The position numbers were made by a program, and so were the translations under genes. Shown one piece after another: positions 35,061 to 47,441 of a stretch of DNA of 64,000 nucleotides. Location: contig JACAAK010000009.1 in assembly GCA_025093985.1 (NCBI GenBank), forward strand, positions 1,922,001 through 1,986,000, written 5' to 3'. The stretch's first letter is position 1. Every line of letters begins with the position of its first letter. The notes below the pieces were generated by a model. It worked only from the letters and a program-made list of their open reading frames with translations, was not told where the DNA came from and searched no databases. Origin of the DNA: Calvatia gigantea (taxonomy: Eukaryota > Basidiomycota > Agaricomycetes > Agaricales > Lycoperdaceae).

Positions 35061-36568
35061 TCATGCGACCATAATATGACCATGTACAGACGCCTGGAAG
35101 AGACCTTCACCATGACGTACACCACAAGCAAGGGGATCATACGCAGGCGGCGAATAGGGGGTCGCCCTTGGGCCCCGAGCATGCATAGTAGCAATCTCCA
35201 CTGGCTCACAGATAAGCGTTGTAGCAGAATCTGAGTGGAAACCTGCAACAGCAAATGGGCTCAACACGACTGAATAGGAGATGCTGAAATGGCCCATATC
35301 CGACGAAGGCCGCAGGTCTTTGGGTAGACGAATCTCGCCTTCAAGGTGACGGACGTATGGCGAGCTTTGCATAGTTTCAGAGGGCCACCAGGAGGCAGTA
35401 CTCATATCTTCGACGGTTTCATTCCATGCTACGTCGGCTCGCGCGTAGGTTGACTGGTTATAGAACCGGACACGACGGCGGAGGGATACAACAACGGAGC
35501 TTGGTTTAGATAATGCATCAAGGGCCGTCTTGTCCGGTCCTTCGATGGTCAAGCACAAGGGAATCACAGATCCCCGTGTAAATGACAGAGGCTGCGCAAT
35601 CCCAAGCTAGAAGACGTAAGTCACGGTATTCACAACAAACCAACGAAAAGAACACGAACTATGCAACGAACATCAACTCGACCGGACTTCATCGCCCCTC
35701 TGCACGAAACAGGTCTCAGGATTTTCCAACCCTCGGGGTCGGTAGAAGGATTGGGGAGAGGACAACCTTGCTGGTATGCAAGCTGTCGCAGCAAAGACGG
35801 AGGTCCCGGTCTTGTGCTGGGTACGTAGCCAAAGGCAGTTTTAATCCTATCACAAGAATTAGTAAACAACCGGATAGACATGGGACTTGACTTACTGGCT
35901 ATCTGACTTAAGTTTACCCTTCGAGATGTGAAGCGCAAGGTCATACTGCACACTCACCGGGGTATGGCGTTCCAGAAATGTTTCAGGAAGTCGGCATACC
36001 CGAGTTTCACCTGAACCGGTAGAAACCTCGACGGTCCTCGGAAGAGCAATTGACAATGGCCAGACGCAATGACCCAGCAGTTTGGCTCCTGCCGTTCCCT
36101 CAGAAGGTGAAGGGAAGTCTAGGTGTATCAGACGACCTTGACCAGACGGGAATGGTGTGATTCAAGAAAACGAAGGACTCGTTCAAAGAGGAGCCTGTGA
36201 TTACACGGCCCGTAATCTAATACCGGTGAGCACTCGGGACAGCACAGCAAAAGTTCAGCACACCCACCGTGATATGAACTGCATGGATAGAGTTACCCTC
36301 TCTCAGCTGTGACCTCCAAATGCCCAGTAATTTTTTCCTTCTCAAAGAAGGTTGGCAGAGATTTCGAAGATTTCGCACTGCTGTAAATCTTGAGGGTAAC
36401 CTTTCCGTCATTAATCTGATATTTATGTTCCGTGGGTTCGCGAGTGGCCACCTGCGCAGGTTGAGTAAGGGTATGGCGACGAGTGTAGGGAGGAAGTTCA
36501 TTAGACACTGGTGCCGGCCCAGGTCGGGTAGAGTATCTCCTGTAGCTAGGTGGTGCCGAGGCGTCCAT
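35061..36568 (-). pseudogene. Arrestin-like (alpha-arrestin N-domain) gene with two frame breaks
   Basis: Arrestin-related proteins link the Rsp5 ubiquitin ligase to plasma-membrane cargo. The start (36568) gives MDASAPPSYRRYSTRPGP, then HKYQINDGKVTLKIYSS and FFEKEKITGHLEVTAERG, a typical arrestin-N opening. At about 36294-36299 that frame stops, while the expected continuation NSIHAVHIT is one base off. After an intron, ITGRVITGSSLNESFVF follows. At about 36115 another one-base shift separates SSDTPRL from SPSEGTAGAKLLG. Downstream exons are clean: LPRTVEVSTGSGETRVCRLP, KTAFGYVPSTRPGPPSL, LGIAQPLSFTRGSVIP, ending at 35061. Two separate breaks favour a decaying gene, but sequence error cannot be excluded. 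The exact C-terminus is unsure. Confidence 0.65.
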
Positions 36569-37999
36569 CGGGGGGTGAGGAAAAGAGAGGAGGCCGGAGA
36601 ACGGATATATACTGACCTGCGAGGCAATGTGTTGATATATTGGACAACAAACTACCCTCCTATTGTAGATGGCGTGTACGAAAAAGGAGTCAGAGAAGAC
36701 ATTGCCGAAGATCGTATTAGGCTAATTGTTTGTCTACAGCATGTCAGCGACAAACGACGCTATAAATCCGGTCAAGTACATTCGACTCTGGTGAAACGAA
36801 GTGACATTTTTGGAACAAGACCCATTCAGGCTGGTACGCGACCCTGAACGCCTATTTCGGCATTCCTAACCGCTCACGTGCGTCCACCGACACAATTAAC
36901 CTCACAGCAAACACTCCCAGAAGACAATTGGGAACTAAGCCCCCACCCATAAGGCACCTTCCCAGTATGCCCTGGGCGTCACCAGAAGTCATTGAACGCC
37001 ATCAGACCCGGATTCTCGAAGACCCCCGTGTCAGATTGCTCTGTGTCAGTGTTCAGCAGTTAAACAATAAGAAACTAGCGGCCACACGATCCCGAGCTGA
37101 TCCATTAAAACGCAAGCAAGCAGGACAATTATCATTACACGGTACGACCTGTAGTGTAGGCTTCGGCTGTCAGTAACCATGCAATATCGAAGTCCCTTTT
37201 GGATACGAACGCACCTCGAGGTATCACAATACCTCTTCAACCAAGTCTGATCAGTATTACTCGGCAATACTGGGAATCTAGGACCAATGTAAGTACATAA
37301 ATTCGTCTCCTTGAGTGGGGCATATATTTGAGCTCGTGTTTGAGGTGTGTATCCTGCCATAAACCCTGCCTTCAACCGACGGCATCGCCTTTTCAATCTG
37401 CCTCGAAATTGGGGTGCAAAAATTCATTGGGGTCGTGCTCGGGCAGCCAAAATCTGCGTCTGTAGGTCAGAAAGTATAACACAATGACCACCCGAATGTG
37501 AACATGGGCTATCGTTGATGACGATCTCGAGTTTTTGGATCTCTCCAATCGGTGTTTCTAATCGCCCCTGTAGGGATAATGGTTGCCTTGGCGTGTTCGC
37601 GCAATCATGGCTGTTACAGTAGTGTGGTCAGGAGGCCCGGAGCTTCACTACCTTTGAGCCCAAGACCAGCCAAAATGGTATGACGGCTCTTCATGATACC
37701 CCAGCTGTTTCATTTAAGATGAAGTTGGTTCTGAAACCCGCTCGTGGTGGCAAAAATAAATCGCACAGGGTTGGCCAGCCACAAATGAGACCGGAGGCTT
37801 CTCGGTATTCACGTCGCTCGCTGAGTTGGGATCCGTGTGTATTGTAAGGGGTCTCGATGTCGTGGGTGTTATTTCAACCCAGTGGTCCGAATGTTGTAAA
37901 ATGTTGAGGGATGTTACATATGATAGAGGGGAGACGCATTTGACTGTTATTCTGAGTCGTGTATGGGACCATCCAATAATTCACTAATGCATTAATGCA
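36569..37999. other. Intergenic spacer, no gene seen
   Basis: About 1.4 kb between the Atg22 gene end and the arrestin-like start, both on the minus strand. It should contain the arrestin promoter. Only short random frames. Confidence 0.45.
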
Positions 38000-40444
38000 T
38001 CACGACTCGCTGGCCGGAAGCTCAAAGGCTTTACGGGAACCTTCCGCCGCAATGAACTCCCTACACTCCGCCCGGCTCTTATCAATGTCTACCATCCAGA
38101 GGAATATCGTGCTCAACGTGCCGCTAGGGAGGTTAGGGGTCGTCAACGAACTGAAGAGAAGAACGAGTATTGGTTTCCGAAGACTCACAGGCCAAATAAG
38201 AAGGAGAACGGCATATTATTGTTGTCATGAGACGCAGTGATTATCGCACTCGACACGAGTGGCCCAATGAAAGCGGATGTTTTGCCAACCTAAAGTAATT
38301 CAATTGGTGTAGTTGTTCAGATGCGATGAATTCTCACCACTGAGAACAGCGCGAAGAAAAGAAACCTAAATTTGATTGATTAGCTCTGATACCTGGTTGT
38401 TCCCGGTATTTGTCCGGCCTTACATTTGGGGCAGTGGCGACACCTCGCTGATCATTGTTTGACTGTATGCATACCAGGGACACACCATGAACCCGTAGTA
38501 TGCTTGCCACACCCTGGAGGATGTTTCGTTATCAGTGTGATCATCGGTGGCGGGCACAAGAGAAGAGCTGACCAGACTTCCCAAACGTGTTTGAATCCAA
38601 AGGCATTCGTATGAACACCTATGAGCCCCCAAATAGTCATGAGCTGGGAGCATTTAAGTTGCGTACAATCCTTCCACAATATTTGCACTCACAACGATCC
38701 AGAACACGTTGAATAAAAGCATCTAGGAAGCAAGCACGCTGAGTAGTTAAAGAGGAGAGGGATTAAAGTGATATACCGTCTTCGTCGGGATCCTGAACCG
38801 CTTCTGTACAAACCAGTGTGCGCTGAGATTTAGGTACGGTCAAAAGAGTAAAGTGTGGAAAGAAAAAGTAATCACTAAATACCAAGTGCTTGAGCAGCGA
38901 TACCGACGATAAGGAGAAGGGTGAGGTCAAGCGTAGAATATGACACAATGCTATCAGAGGGACGTCAGGATTTATCCAACCAATAACAAAATTTGGGTAC
39001 CCGTTTTGCAGTGTCGCTATAACCGTCCTGCGCAAGTCGTGAGAAGTAGATATGCCCTCACTGTGGAGTACGCTTACACTGTTGTGTTGAGTACATCACC
39101 CCTGGTGACCTCCATCAGATACAACGTAAAAACGGAGAATGGATCGACTGACATGAGGAAGTAGAACACCAGGTAAAGAAATGTTTGCTTCAGCTTCCAA
39201 CATTCTCTAGTAGCGACATATACTTGTTTTATTCCGATAGTTAATAGGTTGGTTCCTTTAGGCAAATTCAGTCCAGGTCTACGCTTCTCAAAGATAAACC
39301 ATGGTAGGGCACAAATCACTAGGACACCGGTTAGCATCCTGACGACGGAAATATAGTAAAACCGACTAACACCAGACACCACCAGAGAACGCAAGCAGAA
39401 CACTGAAGGCTCGAGTGTTGTTTTCTGTACTCTCACCGCTTTTGACCGCTTTAAGAATGCCCACCATTATGGCTAGAATGACAATTTCTCCAACCGAACA
39501 AACTGTGAAGGAGATGTTGGATATCCTGTTCCTGGAAAGTGACTCGAGTCGGGCATGCGATTCTAAGCTATATTTTCTCAGCCAAAGTAACTCCTAGCTA
39601 CGGAAGCAAGACTCACGATTTGCTTCCGGCATTGACCTGTTCAAGAGACTCTTGGACCTCAGGGAGGTCTCTGGCCAGTCCCGGGAATGCAGCGGTCCAG
39701 AAAGTTAATGTAAACTAGTTGGAAAGAATTATGAACGGTCTTGGTAGGTGGACGTGGGCCTCGTAGACCCATATTCACCTGGTATGTGATTACTATAGGT
39801 TTTGTTGAGATGAATTCCTCATTGGGGGTTTTACACTTTGAACTCACATCCCAAGATGTAAAGGACAACGCCCGCCTGCCATTTGGACGAGTCTTCTACG
39901 CCAAGCCAGGCAAAAGAAACGGCCACGGCTATTACCGTAAAGAAGATTGTGATATTTGGTCTGGGTATAAGCTATGAGAGCCTGTATTTCATCTTTTCTG
40001 AAGAACGAACCGCCATCGACCGTAGTCTGCCCAAGCACCAATAATGAGTAGAAGCGCGGCCTGAATCACAAAACTGATGCCGTTCGTCAGGAGAACGATC
40101 GAGTTTACTGGTGACAGGCCCAGTCAGAAGATCTTTGTTCCAAGAGAATCAATACACTTACTATCGCGAACCTTGCCAAGATACGGCAGAACACAACCTT
40201 CGGTGCCACAAGGAACAGTGAAAGGCTCTTTTGCAGGATCGTACCCAGCAAGGAAGAGCAAGTTCTGGAATTGGGAGGGACCGAAGTTGAAACCCGAGAG
40301 CCCATTATTTCCAACATAATAGAGGTAATAAGACCAGAGCTCCAACCGGGTGGTGGTTACATCTGACTTGCTCGTCATGTCAGCCGCAGGAGTGGCTGTT
40401 CCAACGACGTTCACGTCGAGTTCGTTCTTTTCGTTAGAGATCAT
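38000..40444 (-). CDS. ATG22: Vacuolar amino-acid effluxer Atg22
   Basis: Integral membrane protein of the major-facilitator type that exports amino acids released by autophagic breakdown from the vacuole. About 17 short exons give roughly 525 aa, as in yeast Atg22. Landmarks in order: ELWSYYLYYVGNNGLSGFN and FGPSQFQNLLFLAGYD; NSIVLLTNGISFVIQAALLL; TFWTAAFPGLARDLPEVQES; the GDVLNTTVTVIATLQNG block; HWFVQKRFRIPTKTM; and YYGFMVCPWYAYSQTMISEV, all diagnostic of the family. Exons include 39779-39792 (14 nt) and 39078-39101 (24 nt). Introns are about 50 bp. The ATG at 40444 starts a short acidic tail before the first helix. The 295-bp divergent spacer to MIC60 holds two CACGTG sites (40519-40524, 40617-40622). 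Confidence 0.92.
39779..39792 (-). other. 14-nt microexon of ATG22
   Basis: Lies between a CCTATAG acceptor and a GTGAAT donor. It completes one codon and adds ITYQ, joining YILGL to FTLTFWTAAFPG in frame. Skipping it would shift the frame. Confidence 0.7.
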
Positions 40445-40739
40445 GATGGGCAAGCAACAACCCTTCGGTAACAGGTATGTCTATGTCATATCTCAATTTG
40501 AATGGGTATGATTCGACCCACGTGGGAGGGGAGCAAGAGGCGCAGAACTGACGCAGAGAGCCAAAAATATCTTGACGTCTGAAAGAAGAAATAAATAAAT
40601 GAATTTACATATCTGGCACGTGAGCGGAGCGGACAAACTCGGACACGACGAGTTTTGCTCGACGACCTCCGCAACGCTCAACTGTTCCTTCGATCTTACG
40701 ACGTGCTAGAAGCGTAACGCATTCGGACGCGTACAGGAC

Positions 40740-42904
40740 ATGTATCGCGTGCTGCCTGTCTCTAGGCAGGTCGCCTCAATGTCTGGTCGGAACACTGTGA
40801 GGGTGGTGAGAAGGGTGCGTTTCTATTTTCTTTGTACATAGCACACCCCATTCAAGCGTGAAAATGCGTGAATCTTTTTTCTTATATTATTTGCTTTTCC
40901 GTTTCTCACGTATCTGGACGAAATACTAACAGGATCTGTAGCGTCTTACTACCGAGACTGCCCCGCTTCCCAAAAAGAAAAACCTCGTTCGCCGGATAAT
41001 ATTGGCCACAACGGCACTTAGTGGTGGCTTCTATGTTGGCAGTACCTTTGTTGCGTTCAACCATCAACCTTATTATGATTTCTTCTCGGAAAATGTTCCT
41101 TTCGGCCAACCCATGCTCGAATATGCAGAAACACATGGCTGGGACAATCTCACTGTTGACGACGTTATCGAACTCGGCACGGAGACATTCGTCACTACCT
41201 ATAGTTTTGCTTCGAATACAATCAGGAAGCTGAGAGGCGAGGCCGAAGAGGTGAGGGAGGAAGTAGAGAAGAAGGCTGCGGTCGTTAAAGCAGTCAAGGA
41301 CGCTCCAAAACCCGTTAAACCGACAGAAAAGGCTCCCCTGGCTCCTACCAAGAAAGATACCCCTCAACCCACAACTCAGTCCACTGCCACTCCCATCACT
41401 CCAAAGGTGGCCGGTGACCTTGAAGAACTCGTCTCGAGGGCAGAAGCTGCCATTGCCGGAAAGCCTTACCCTGGTGACATGAAGTCGACAGAAAGTGCAC
41501 TTCCGTCAGAACCTACACCTGTGGACCCGGACGTTTATGTCGTTCCTCTACCGCTCGGATTTGAGCCTCCTCCAGGCTTCAAGCGCCCCTCGCCCCCAAA
41601 GAAGAATGAAGATAAACCAGTGGGGGAAAAGCAGGAACAAATTAGTCCAATTGTCCTTCCCCTCGTCGCCCCTGCAGTCTCCTCTCTTGCCGAGTCCGAA
41701 CCCATCATCTCCCACCTTGCCGGTACCATTGACAACCTCGCCTCCCACCTCGCCACCAACCCCAACGCTACACCAAAGGCCGCTGACGTATTGGAAACAG
41801 CCAAGAAAGACCTCACAGCTCTTGCCGACCGTTTTGAGAAAGTCCGCGAGGATGAGCGTTTGGCTCTTGAAGCTCAACTCGATGAGCAAACTCGCGAATA
41901 CTCAGTAAAGCTTCTTGAATTGGAAATGGAAGCCCAGGACAAGTTAGACCATCAGCAGGAGGACTTTAAAAGCTTCTTTGAGGAAGAAAGGGCTAAGATT
42001 ATCCAAGCGTATCGAAATAAGCTTGAGAACGAGCTTAGTACACAAACAGAACTTATCAACCAACGGTATGCTATCTCGCTCTTGATTTCGTACGCAGTCT
42101 CCTGAACAGAATCACAGGCTAAAAGAAGAGGTTATCGCCCAAGGCATTGAGCTTCAACGTCGATGGATTCGCGATATCAAAATCCGTGTGGAACAAGAAC
42201 GCGGTGGACGTCTGGCTAAACTCGATGAGCTATCTGCCGACCTCAAACGCCTAGAGCGAATCGCGCTTGACAATGCCGACTACCTTGATGACAACATCCG
42301 AATTCACGCCCTCTGGTCAGCACTCCGTGCTCTCAATTCTGCCGCCACATCTCCCCCTATTCGCAAACCCTTCCGAGAGGAACTTCGTGTACTCCGCCAC
42401 ATTGCTGCCGCTCGTGAAGACCCCACTGTCTCAGCTGCCCTTGACTCTCTAGAACAATCTGACGTTCCCGATGTTGGCGTTGAGCCATTCGCTGATCTCT
42501 CAACCTGGTTTTCCAACGAGGTCTACCCCAAAGTTGCCGAGGTTGCCCTTGTTCCTGATGAGAATGCTGGTGTCCTTTCATACCTCACCAGCCGGGCTCT
42601 TGCGGGTTTACGCTTCAAGCGCCACGGCCTAGTTTCTGGTGATGACGTTTTGAGCGTCATGGCACGCGCTGAGTACTACCTCAATGAAAAGGATCTGGAC
42701 AGTGCTGCTCGTGAGCTTAATCAGGTCAGGGGCCCCGCCAAAGTCCTTTTGCATGATTGGCTGCAAGCTGCACGGAGAAGACTGGAGGTTCAACAGGCAC
42801 TCGAAGTATGACTTGACTATTCTCATTGCTGCTTCGTCCGACTGATTAACTCGTTGCAGGTCGTTCAAACCCAGGCTACTCTGGCATCCTTACTCGTGTT
42901 GTAG
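40740..42904 (+). CDS. MIC60: MICOS complex subunit Mic60 (mitofilin)
   Basis: Inner-membrane protein that forms and anchors crista junctions. Four exons (40740-40814, 40942-42065, 42118-42805, 42860-42904) give 643 aa with exact phase. The N-terminus MYRVLPVSRQVASMSGRN is a basic mitochondrial presequence. A membrane segment (about residues 43-62, RRIILATTALSGGFYVG) follows a KKK anchor. Then come a Pro/Lys/Glu-rich linker, a long coiled coil (about 270-440), and the C-terminal mitofilin signature with LWSALRALNSA, IRKPFREELRVL, SYLTSRALAGLRFKRHG, and ARAEYYLNEKDLDSAARELNQ. The first intron is unusually long for this window (127 bp). Confidence 0.95.
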
Positions 42905-43227
42905 TCACCCCCTATAGATTTTAGACAACCCAGTTTGCACGTGGTCATCCCTGCTTGCAATGTAGGCTTGCATACCTTTGTCCCCCGGACCTCCCGCCTC
43001 GCCAAGCACTATCACTGCTATTCAGATATATAAGGCTTGTACCGGACTGCCACACTCAGATTAATTCATCCTGCAGGTTGCACGGGCATGATCGCACTTG
43101 ACCTAAGTGAATTTGAAAACTTTAGGAGAGCTTCGCAGTTGAGTTGGGGTCTGATATATGATGACCCGACAGCGGGTACATGACAGGTGTATGATCAGAT
43201 TACATCGAGCCCCCCCATCACCTCACT
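42905..43227. other. Convergent intergenic region
   Basis: A 323-bp gap between MIC60 (+) and the next gene (-). Should hold both 3' UTRs; nothing else seen. Confidence 0.5.
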
Positions 43228-44699
43228 TCACATCGGCGCAACTGGGAATGATCCAGGTGCGATTGGCATAGAAATATCGTTCATGGGCATAACCTGTGAT
43301 GGTGGTGCGCCCACACCCCCTCCTAATGCACACTCACAAATGACTTGGGCTCTCCGGACAATGGTCTACGGAATACCCAGCAGTCAACATAGGTGAAATA
43401 GCCAAAGGAATGCATGATTGTGATTCAATGACGCACCTGTATATTATCTCCAACCTGGCCATTCGGTTGTTTAATTCCCTGAGTAACCTTGACCAACCCC
43501 GGGAAGATGGTAGCCCCAACCCTATCGAGCTCTCCACGCTCGCTCTTCAAACACCTTTTCACAAGTTCAATTTGCCTCGGGTATAGCGTACTCCTCAACT
43601 CGGGAACGAACGCACGATAGAACGCGTCTCCAGAATTCGAGCCGGAACCGTGTAGCATCCGAGAGAATGCGTAAGCAGAATCAAGGATAGATACCCCGCC
43701 CGAGACAGGTAATTGTCCGTGGAGGACGTGGAAGAGTTCAGGAACTTGTTCCTGAAGGATCATGAACGACATTTCGGGTGTGCAGGATTCTACTGCTGCT
43801 GAGAATGTTTGCCGCCGCCAGACACTGGCAACAGTTGGGTCTCCTGGGAAATGCAGAATTGTGATTTAACGCGTGTATGAAGTGAGATAGATTGGATTTA
43901 AAGTGAATGCCAGGTAGAAGCAGCCATGAGCCGCAGTAATATCATCAAGAACCAAGCAGGACTTACGGGCGAAGATATGTTCATGTATCCGTGTGAGCTG
44001 AACGTTCGCCTCGCTGGAATTCGTGGCGATCAGACAGTTGACGATTCCTTCTGATATCGTCTCGGCCATCGCATGGCGGAGGTATGCTTGAACTTGCATC
44101 GGGGTACCTTCAACATCGTCAATTTCTAGCCCAGCGGAGGAGCCGACATCTGCCAGAATTGCAGCACAGATGTTACGAAGAGGAGTAGGAGGGGCACGGA
44201 TAATGTCTGCCGCCCAGCGATTGATAAGTTTATCGAGTTGCGAAGCGGCATTCTAGGAGGACAGGAACAGACAAGAATTAATTCTGAGTGGGATAGCACC
44301 AGTGGTCAGTTCTCGGGCGCACTTTAATCGAGAAATCATCGATGGTGTTCCCTCCTGGTCCTTGTATCTGTAATCCAGACCCTCCTTCAAGTAAGGCTAT
44401 ACGAGCTCGCAATTGGGCGACTTGTCGCTCCTGTTCCTCGAGTTGTAATCTTTGTTGCTCAACCTTCTCGTGTGCAATACGCTATCAATTTTCAATGAGC
44501 GTTGCGACCTTACCGAGCCATAACTTGGACATACGAAGTTCTGTAAGGCATAGCGGTATTGGTCACCAGAGACTACGTCCTGGCCTTGAAGAATTTGTTG
44601 TTGGGAGGAGTTTGGCGCTGGGGATTGATATCCCCCATTCTGTTGCACCGACTGTTGGTAGACAGACTGTTGGTATGCTGAGTTTGGCCTGTAAGACAT
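43228..44699 (-). CDS. Conserved hypothetical protein with N-terminal coiled coil
   Basis: Not recognised. Five exons (44699-44535, 44481-44323, 44252-43967, 43843-43437, 43365-43228) give 384 aa with exact phase, so the model is good. Residues 1-55 are Gln/Ser/Tyr-rich. Residues about 56-90 form a short heptad-like helix (EKVEQQRLQLEEQERQVAQL). The rest is a folded, helical domain with few charged runs (for example AASQLDKLINRWAADIIRAP, MSFMILQEQVPELFHVLHG, FYRAFVPELRSTLYPRQIELV). The C-terminus is hydrophobic and Gly/Pro/Met-rich. No catalytic motif or membrane segment. The layout resembles basidiomycete proteins of unknown function; a microtubule or trafficking role would be a guess. Confidence 0.75.
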
Positions 44700-44969
44700 G
44701 TTGAAGGAGATGGTTGACTCGAAGGGGAGGAAGGTTGTGAGTGGGGAGGAACTTTATGATTTCCGGACATTGGGCGTCCCGAGGGTTAACTACAACAGGC
44801 AATGCATGTAGTTGATTTCAATCGCGAGCGGAGTGTCCGCAAGGTCTCCCTTGTCAGCTTTTTGATGCTCCATCTACAAGATGTCATAAAACAATAGAGG
44901 TGTTACAGTAGCTAAACATTGAGCGTTGAGGTATCAGCTAAGTGAAGTGGGGAAGGGGGCACAGTCTAG

Positions 44970-46744
44970 CTACACAGCCAATCCGCCAAAGCCAAGATCG
45001 CCAGGGTTTTCTGCTACTCGGTCACCATCATTGAACGGATCCCTCACACTTCCGGTCTTAGCCCGCCATAGCTGTGTGTACAGTGCCTTGACCTTCTGAA
45101 GTTCAGCTTCTAGAGCAGCAGTTTTGCTAGCCAGAGCAAGGAAAGTGGCATTTTGTGCTTGTAGTGTCGCAGCGATGCCTTTATCACAAGGTCAAATAAC
45201 AGGCACATCAAAAGAATTAGCAGGCGTACTTTGTGGGGTCTGGACTTGGTTGGCTGATGAAGATAGCCTTCGTTCGATTTGCTACAAAGGATGTGTATGA
45301 GCCACCAACGTAAAGTAAGAGACAATGAGAGCATACCTCTATAGTCGACTTGTACCAACTCAAGCGTTCCACCATTTGCTGCGTAACACGTTGGAAGAAC
45401 CTATCTTAGGGATCAGAGGGGCCCTGGTCCGCAATGAATTGAGTATACTCTAGTGGGAAGCCGGCGTGGTCCTTCAAGTACGATGAGCCACTCTGCGGGT
45501 TGCGGAAAGCGTCGATGATCCGAGTTGCGACAATGATATCTTGCATTGCTTGATCAACTTTCACTTTCAGATCTTCCGTGTGGCGAAGGTCATTTTGAAT
45601 GACATTTGTGGTATTAAGCATGTCCTAGTGCAAGCGGCTTATTAACTCCCGTAAGAAACTGTGCAAGGTTCAAATGATACCTTCTGTATTTGCCTGATCA
45701 TCTCCTGGCCCTTGGTAGGTTCTTCACCAAGTTTCCGCTGGTGCAAATCCTTACTGATTTGGATGCGACCTTGAATGTGGGCACTAGTGGTGGAGGAAGG
45801 TGTTCAGATAGAAGCAAACGGAGGGAAATTTCACGCACTCAATATACTCCAAAAGTTGTTTAGCGCTTTCGGGGAGATCATTAAATTTTGTCGACTTGGT
45901 GAAAGCCAGCTGTCCTGTATTTTGAGTTTGTGCTTGCTGAGAAGGTTGACCAAAAGTTGATTGGCCGAGACTAGTCCGAAAATGCAAACTCAATAATGTA
46001 CTCCCCGGAGGCATGAAAAGTCGCAGACATACGCAGGTGCAGCTCTTCCGAAGAGTGAGCTAGAACCAAATGCACCAGTCGACTGAGTGGGTTGTGTCGT
46101 AGAGCCGAACAAGGAAGGTTGTTGCTGCTGCTGGTTTGTGCTCCCGAAGAGATTCGTATTTGTCCCGGTACCTCCAAATAACGATGTGCCTCCCGCCTGC
46201 TGATTTCCGGCGTTGGCACTCCCAAACATCGATGTGGTATTCGTTTGCTGGTTGGCTGAACCAGGGTTTCCGAACAATGACGTCGTACCCGCGGGTTGTT
46301 GGTTCGTGCCAGTGCCCCCGAATAACGACGTGCTACCTTGCTGGCCCTGCTGTTGATTGTTACTACCAAAAGGTGCCGTGTTACCCGTCTGTTGCGCCAG
46401 TTGTTGGTTCGTTGCTGCACCAAAAATGTTCCCAGTCGTCGATGGTTGCTGCTGTTGCTGCTGTGTGTTGGTGCCCCCGAAGATGTTGCCTCCTGTTGTC
46501 GGTTGGGACGCTGGTGCATTTCCATATGTACTACCACCTATTGCAGGCTGTTGCTGCTGCTGTTGCTGTGTCTGCTGACCAAAAATATTGGTACTTTGGG
46601 GGGATTCTGGGTGGTGGATCCCAGTGGAGGGGCATTAGCCAGTAGGTTGGGGGAGGTGCCGGCTTGGGCGGTGTTGCTCCCAAATATTGAAGATGCCGGT
46701 TTACCACCAAAGAGAGGATTGTTGATGTTTGAGCTTCCAAACAT
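44970..46744 (-). CDS. NUP49: FG nucleoporin Nup49/Nup58-like, frame broken once in a G-run
   Basis: Central-channel nucleoporin that pairs with Nsp1 and Nup57. The N-terminal half has FG/GLFG-type repeats separated by Gln/Asn/Thr-rich spacers (SLFGGTGTNQQ, TSMFGSANAGNQQ, PSLFGSTTQPTQS). The C-terminal half is coiled coil, starting KFNDLPESAKQLLEYID, then IQGRIQISKDLHQRKL, EFFQRVTQQMVERLSWYKST and IEQIERRLSSSANQVQ, the arrangement of Nup49/Nup58. It ends DLGFGGLAV at 44970. Seven or so short introns are clear. At 46598-46603 a run of six G forces a frame change between TTQNPP and TNIFGQQTQ; seven G would keep one frame. That suggests a homopolymer indel or sequencing error. Otherwise the gene looks intact. 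Confidence 0.85.
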
Positions 46745-47441
46745 CCTTCATGTGGTCTTATCAGTTTCTAACAGTTTATAACGTGGTGTAGTGGACAGTC
46801 ACTCACGACATGGATGCAACAAGGAAGCGGCAGTAGAACACGGCCAAGGTACTTTAACCTGATACAAGTGGCAGTTGTGGACACTCGGTCACGATTGGCA
46901 CGTGAGCTAGACCAAAAACAGGCGAACCGCGTTCAGTTCAGTTACTTACTGTTATTTCCCGTTTACCGAGTTCAAAAAAAGATCCATTCCCAACGACATA
47001 TCCTGTCTTACGCAGGTAGGATAACGACTCTTGAGCCTGTGGTTTGCGGCTCTGGCGGCAAATTTGTGGCAAGTCGCCGGTCTGGAAGAATCAGATTAAA
47101 TGCTAATCGTAGTACATGTGTAACCTCCTGAAGACCGGACTTTGGCTTGAGTAGATAACAACTCAAGTCAAGGCGACACCACAACACCACACCCCACATT
47201 TTGGACCATTTCCAACAAGCTCGTTATCCCTTGTGACGAGGGGGTAATAGCGGCACGTGGAAGAGTGATCGGGCCGCCGAGCGTAATAAAGTCGTCTGCC
47301 GGTAACCTATTCAAATCGGATAGGTTACTCTCCTTCAGCTTCAACATTTTCACCTGTCTCTCCCCAACGTCCTCCTTTCATCGTACCACCTTCTTTCATA
47401 TACTAGTTAAACCAACACCCCCAACTTTTTTCCGCATTTCA
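46745..47441. promoter_or_regulatory. Divergent promoter, NUP49 and trehalase
   Basis: About 700 bp between divergent genes. It contains two CACGTG palindromes (46899-46904 and 47254-47259) and the run CCCTTG-like/GGGG near 47228-47245 that could match stress-response elements, but such short matches are expected by chance. No gene inside. Confidence 0.35.

Noticed and set aside
34619..35254. 211-codon minus-strand frame after the arrestin-like gene
   Set aside because: Overlaps arrestin codons in another frame and has Pro/Leu-rich shadow composition; no clear splice join to the arrestin exons.
40517..40622. CACGTG sites in several divergent promoters as a shared regulon signal
   Set aside because: About sixteen copies are expected by chance in 64 kb, so the ones seen do not show enrichment.
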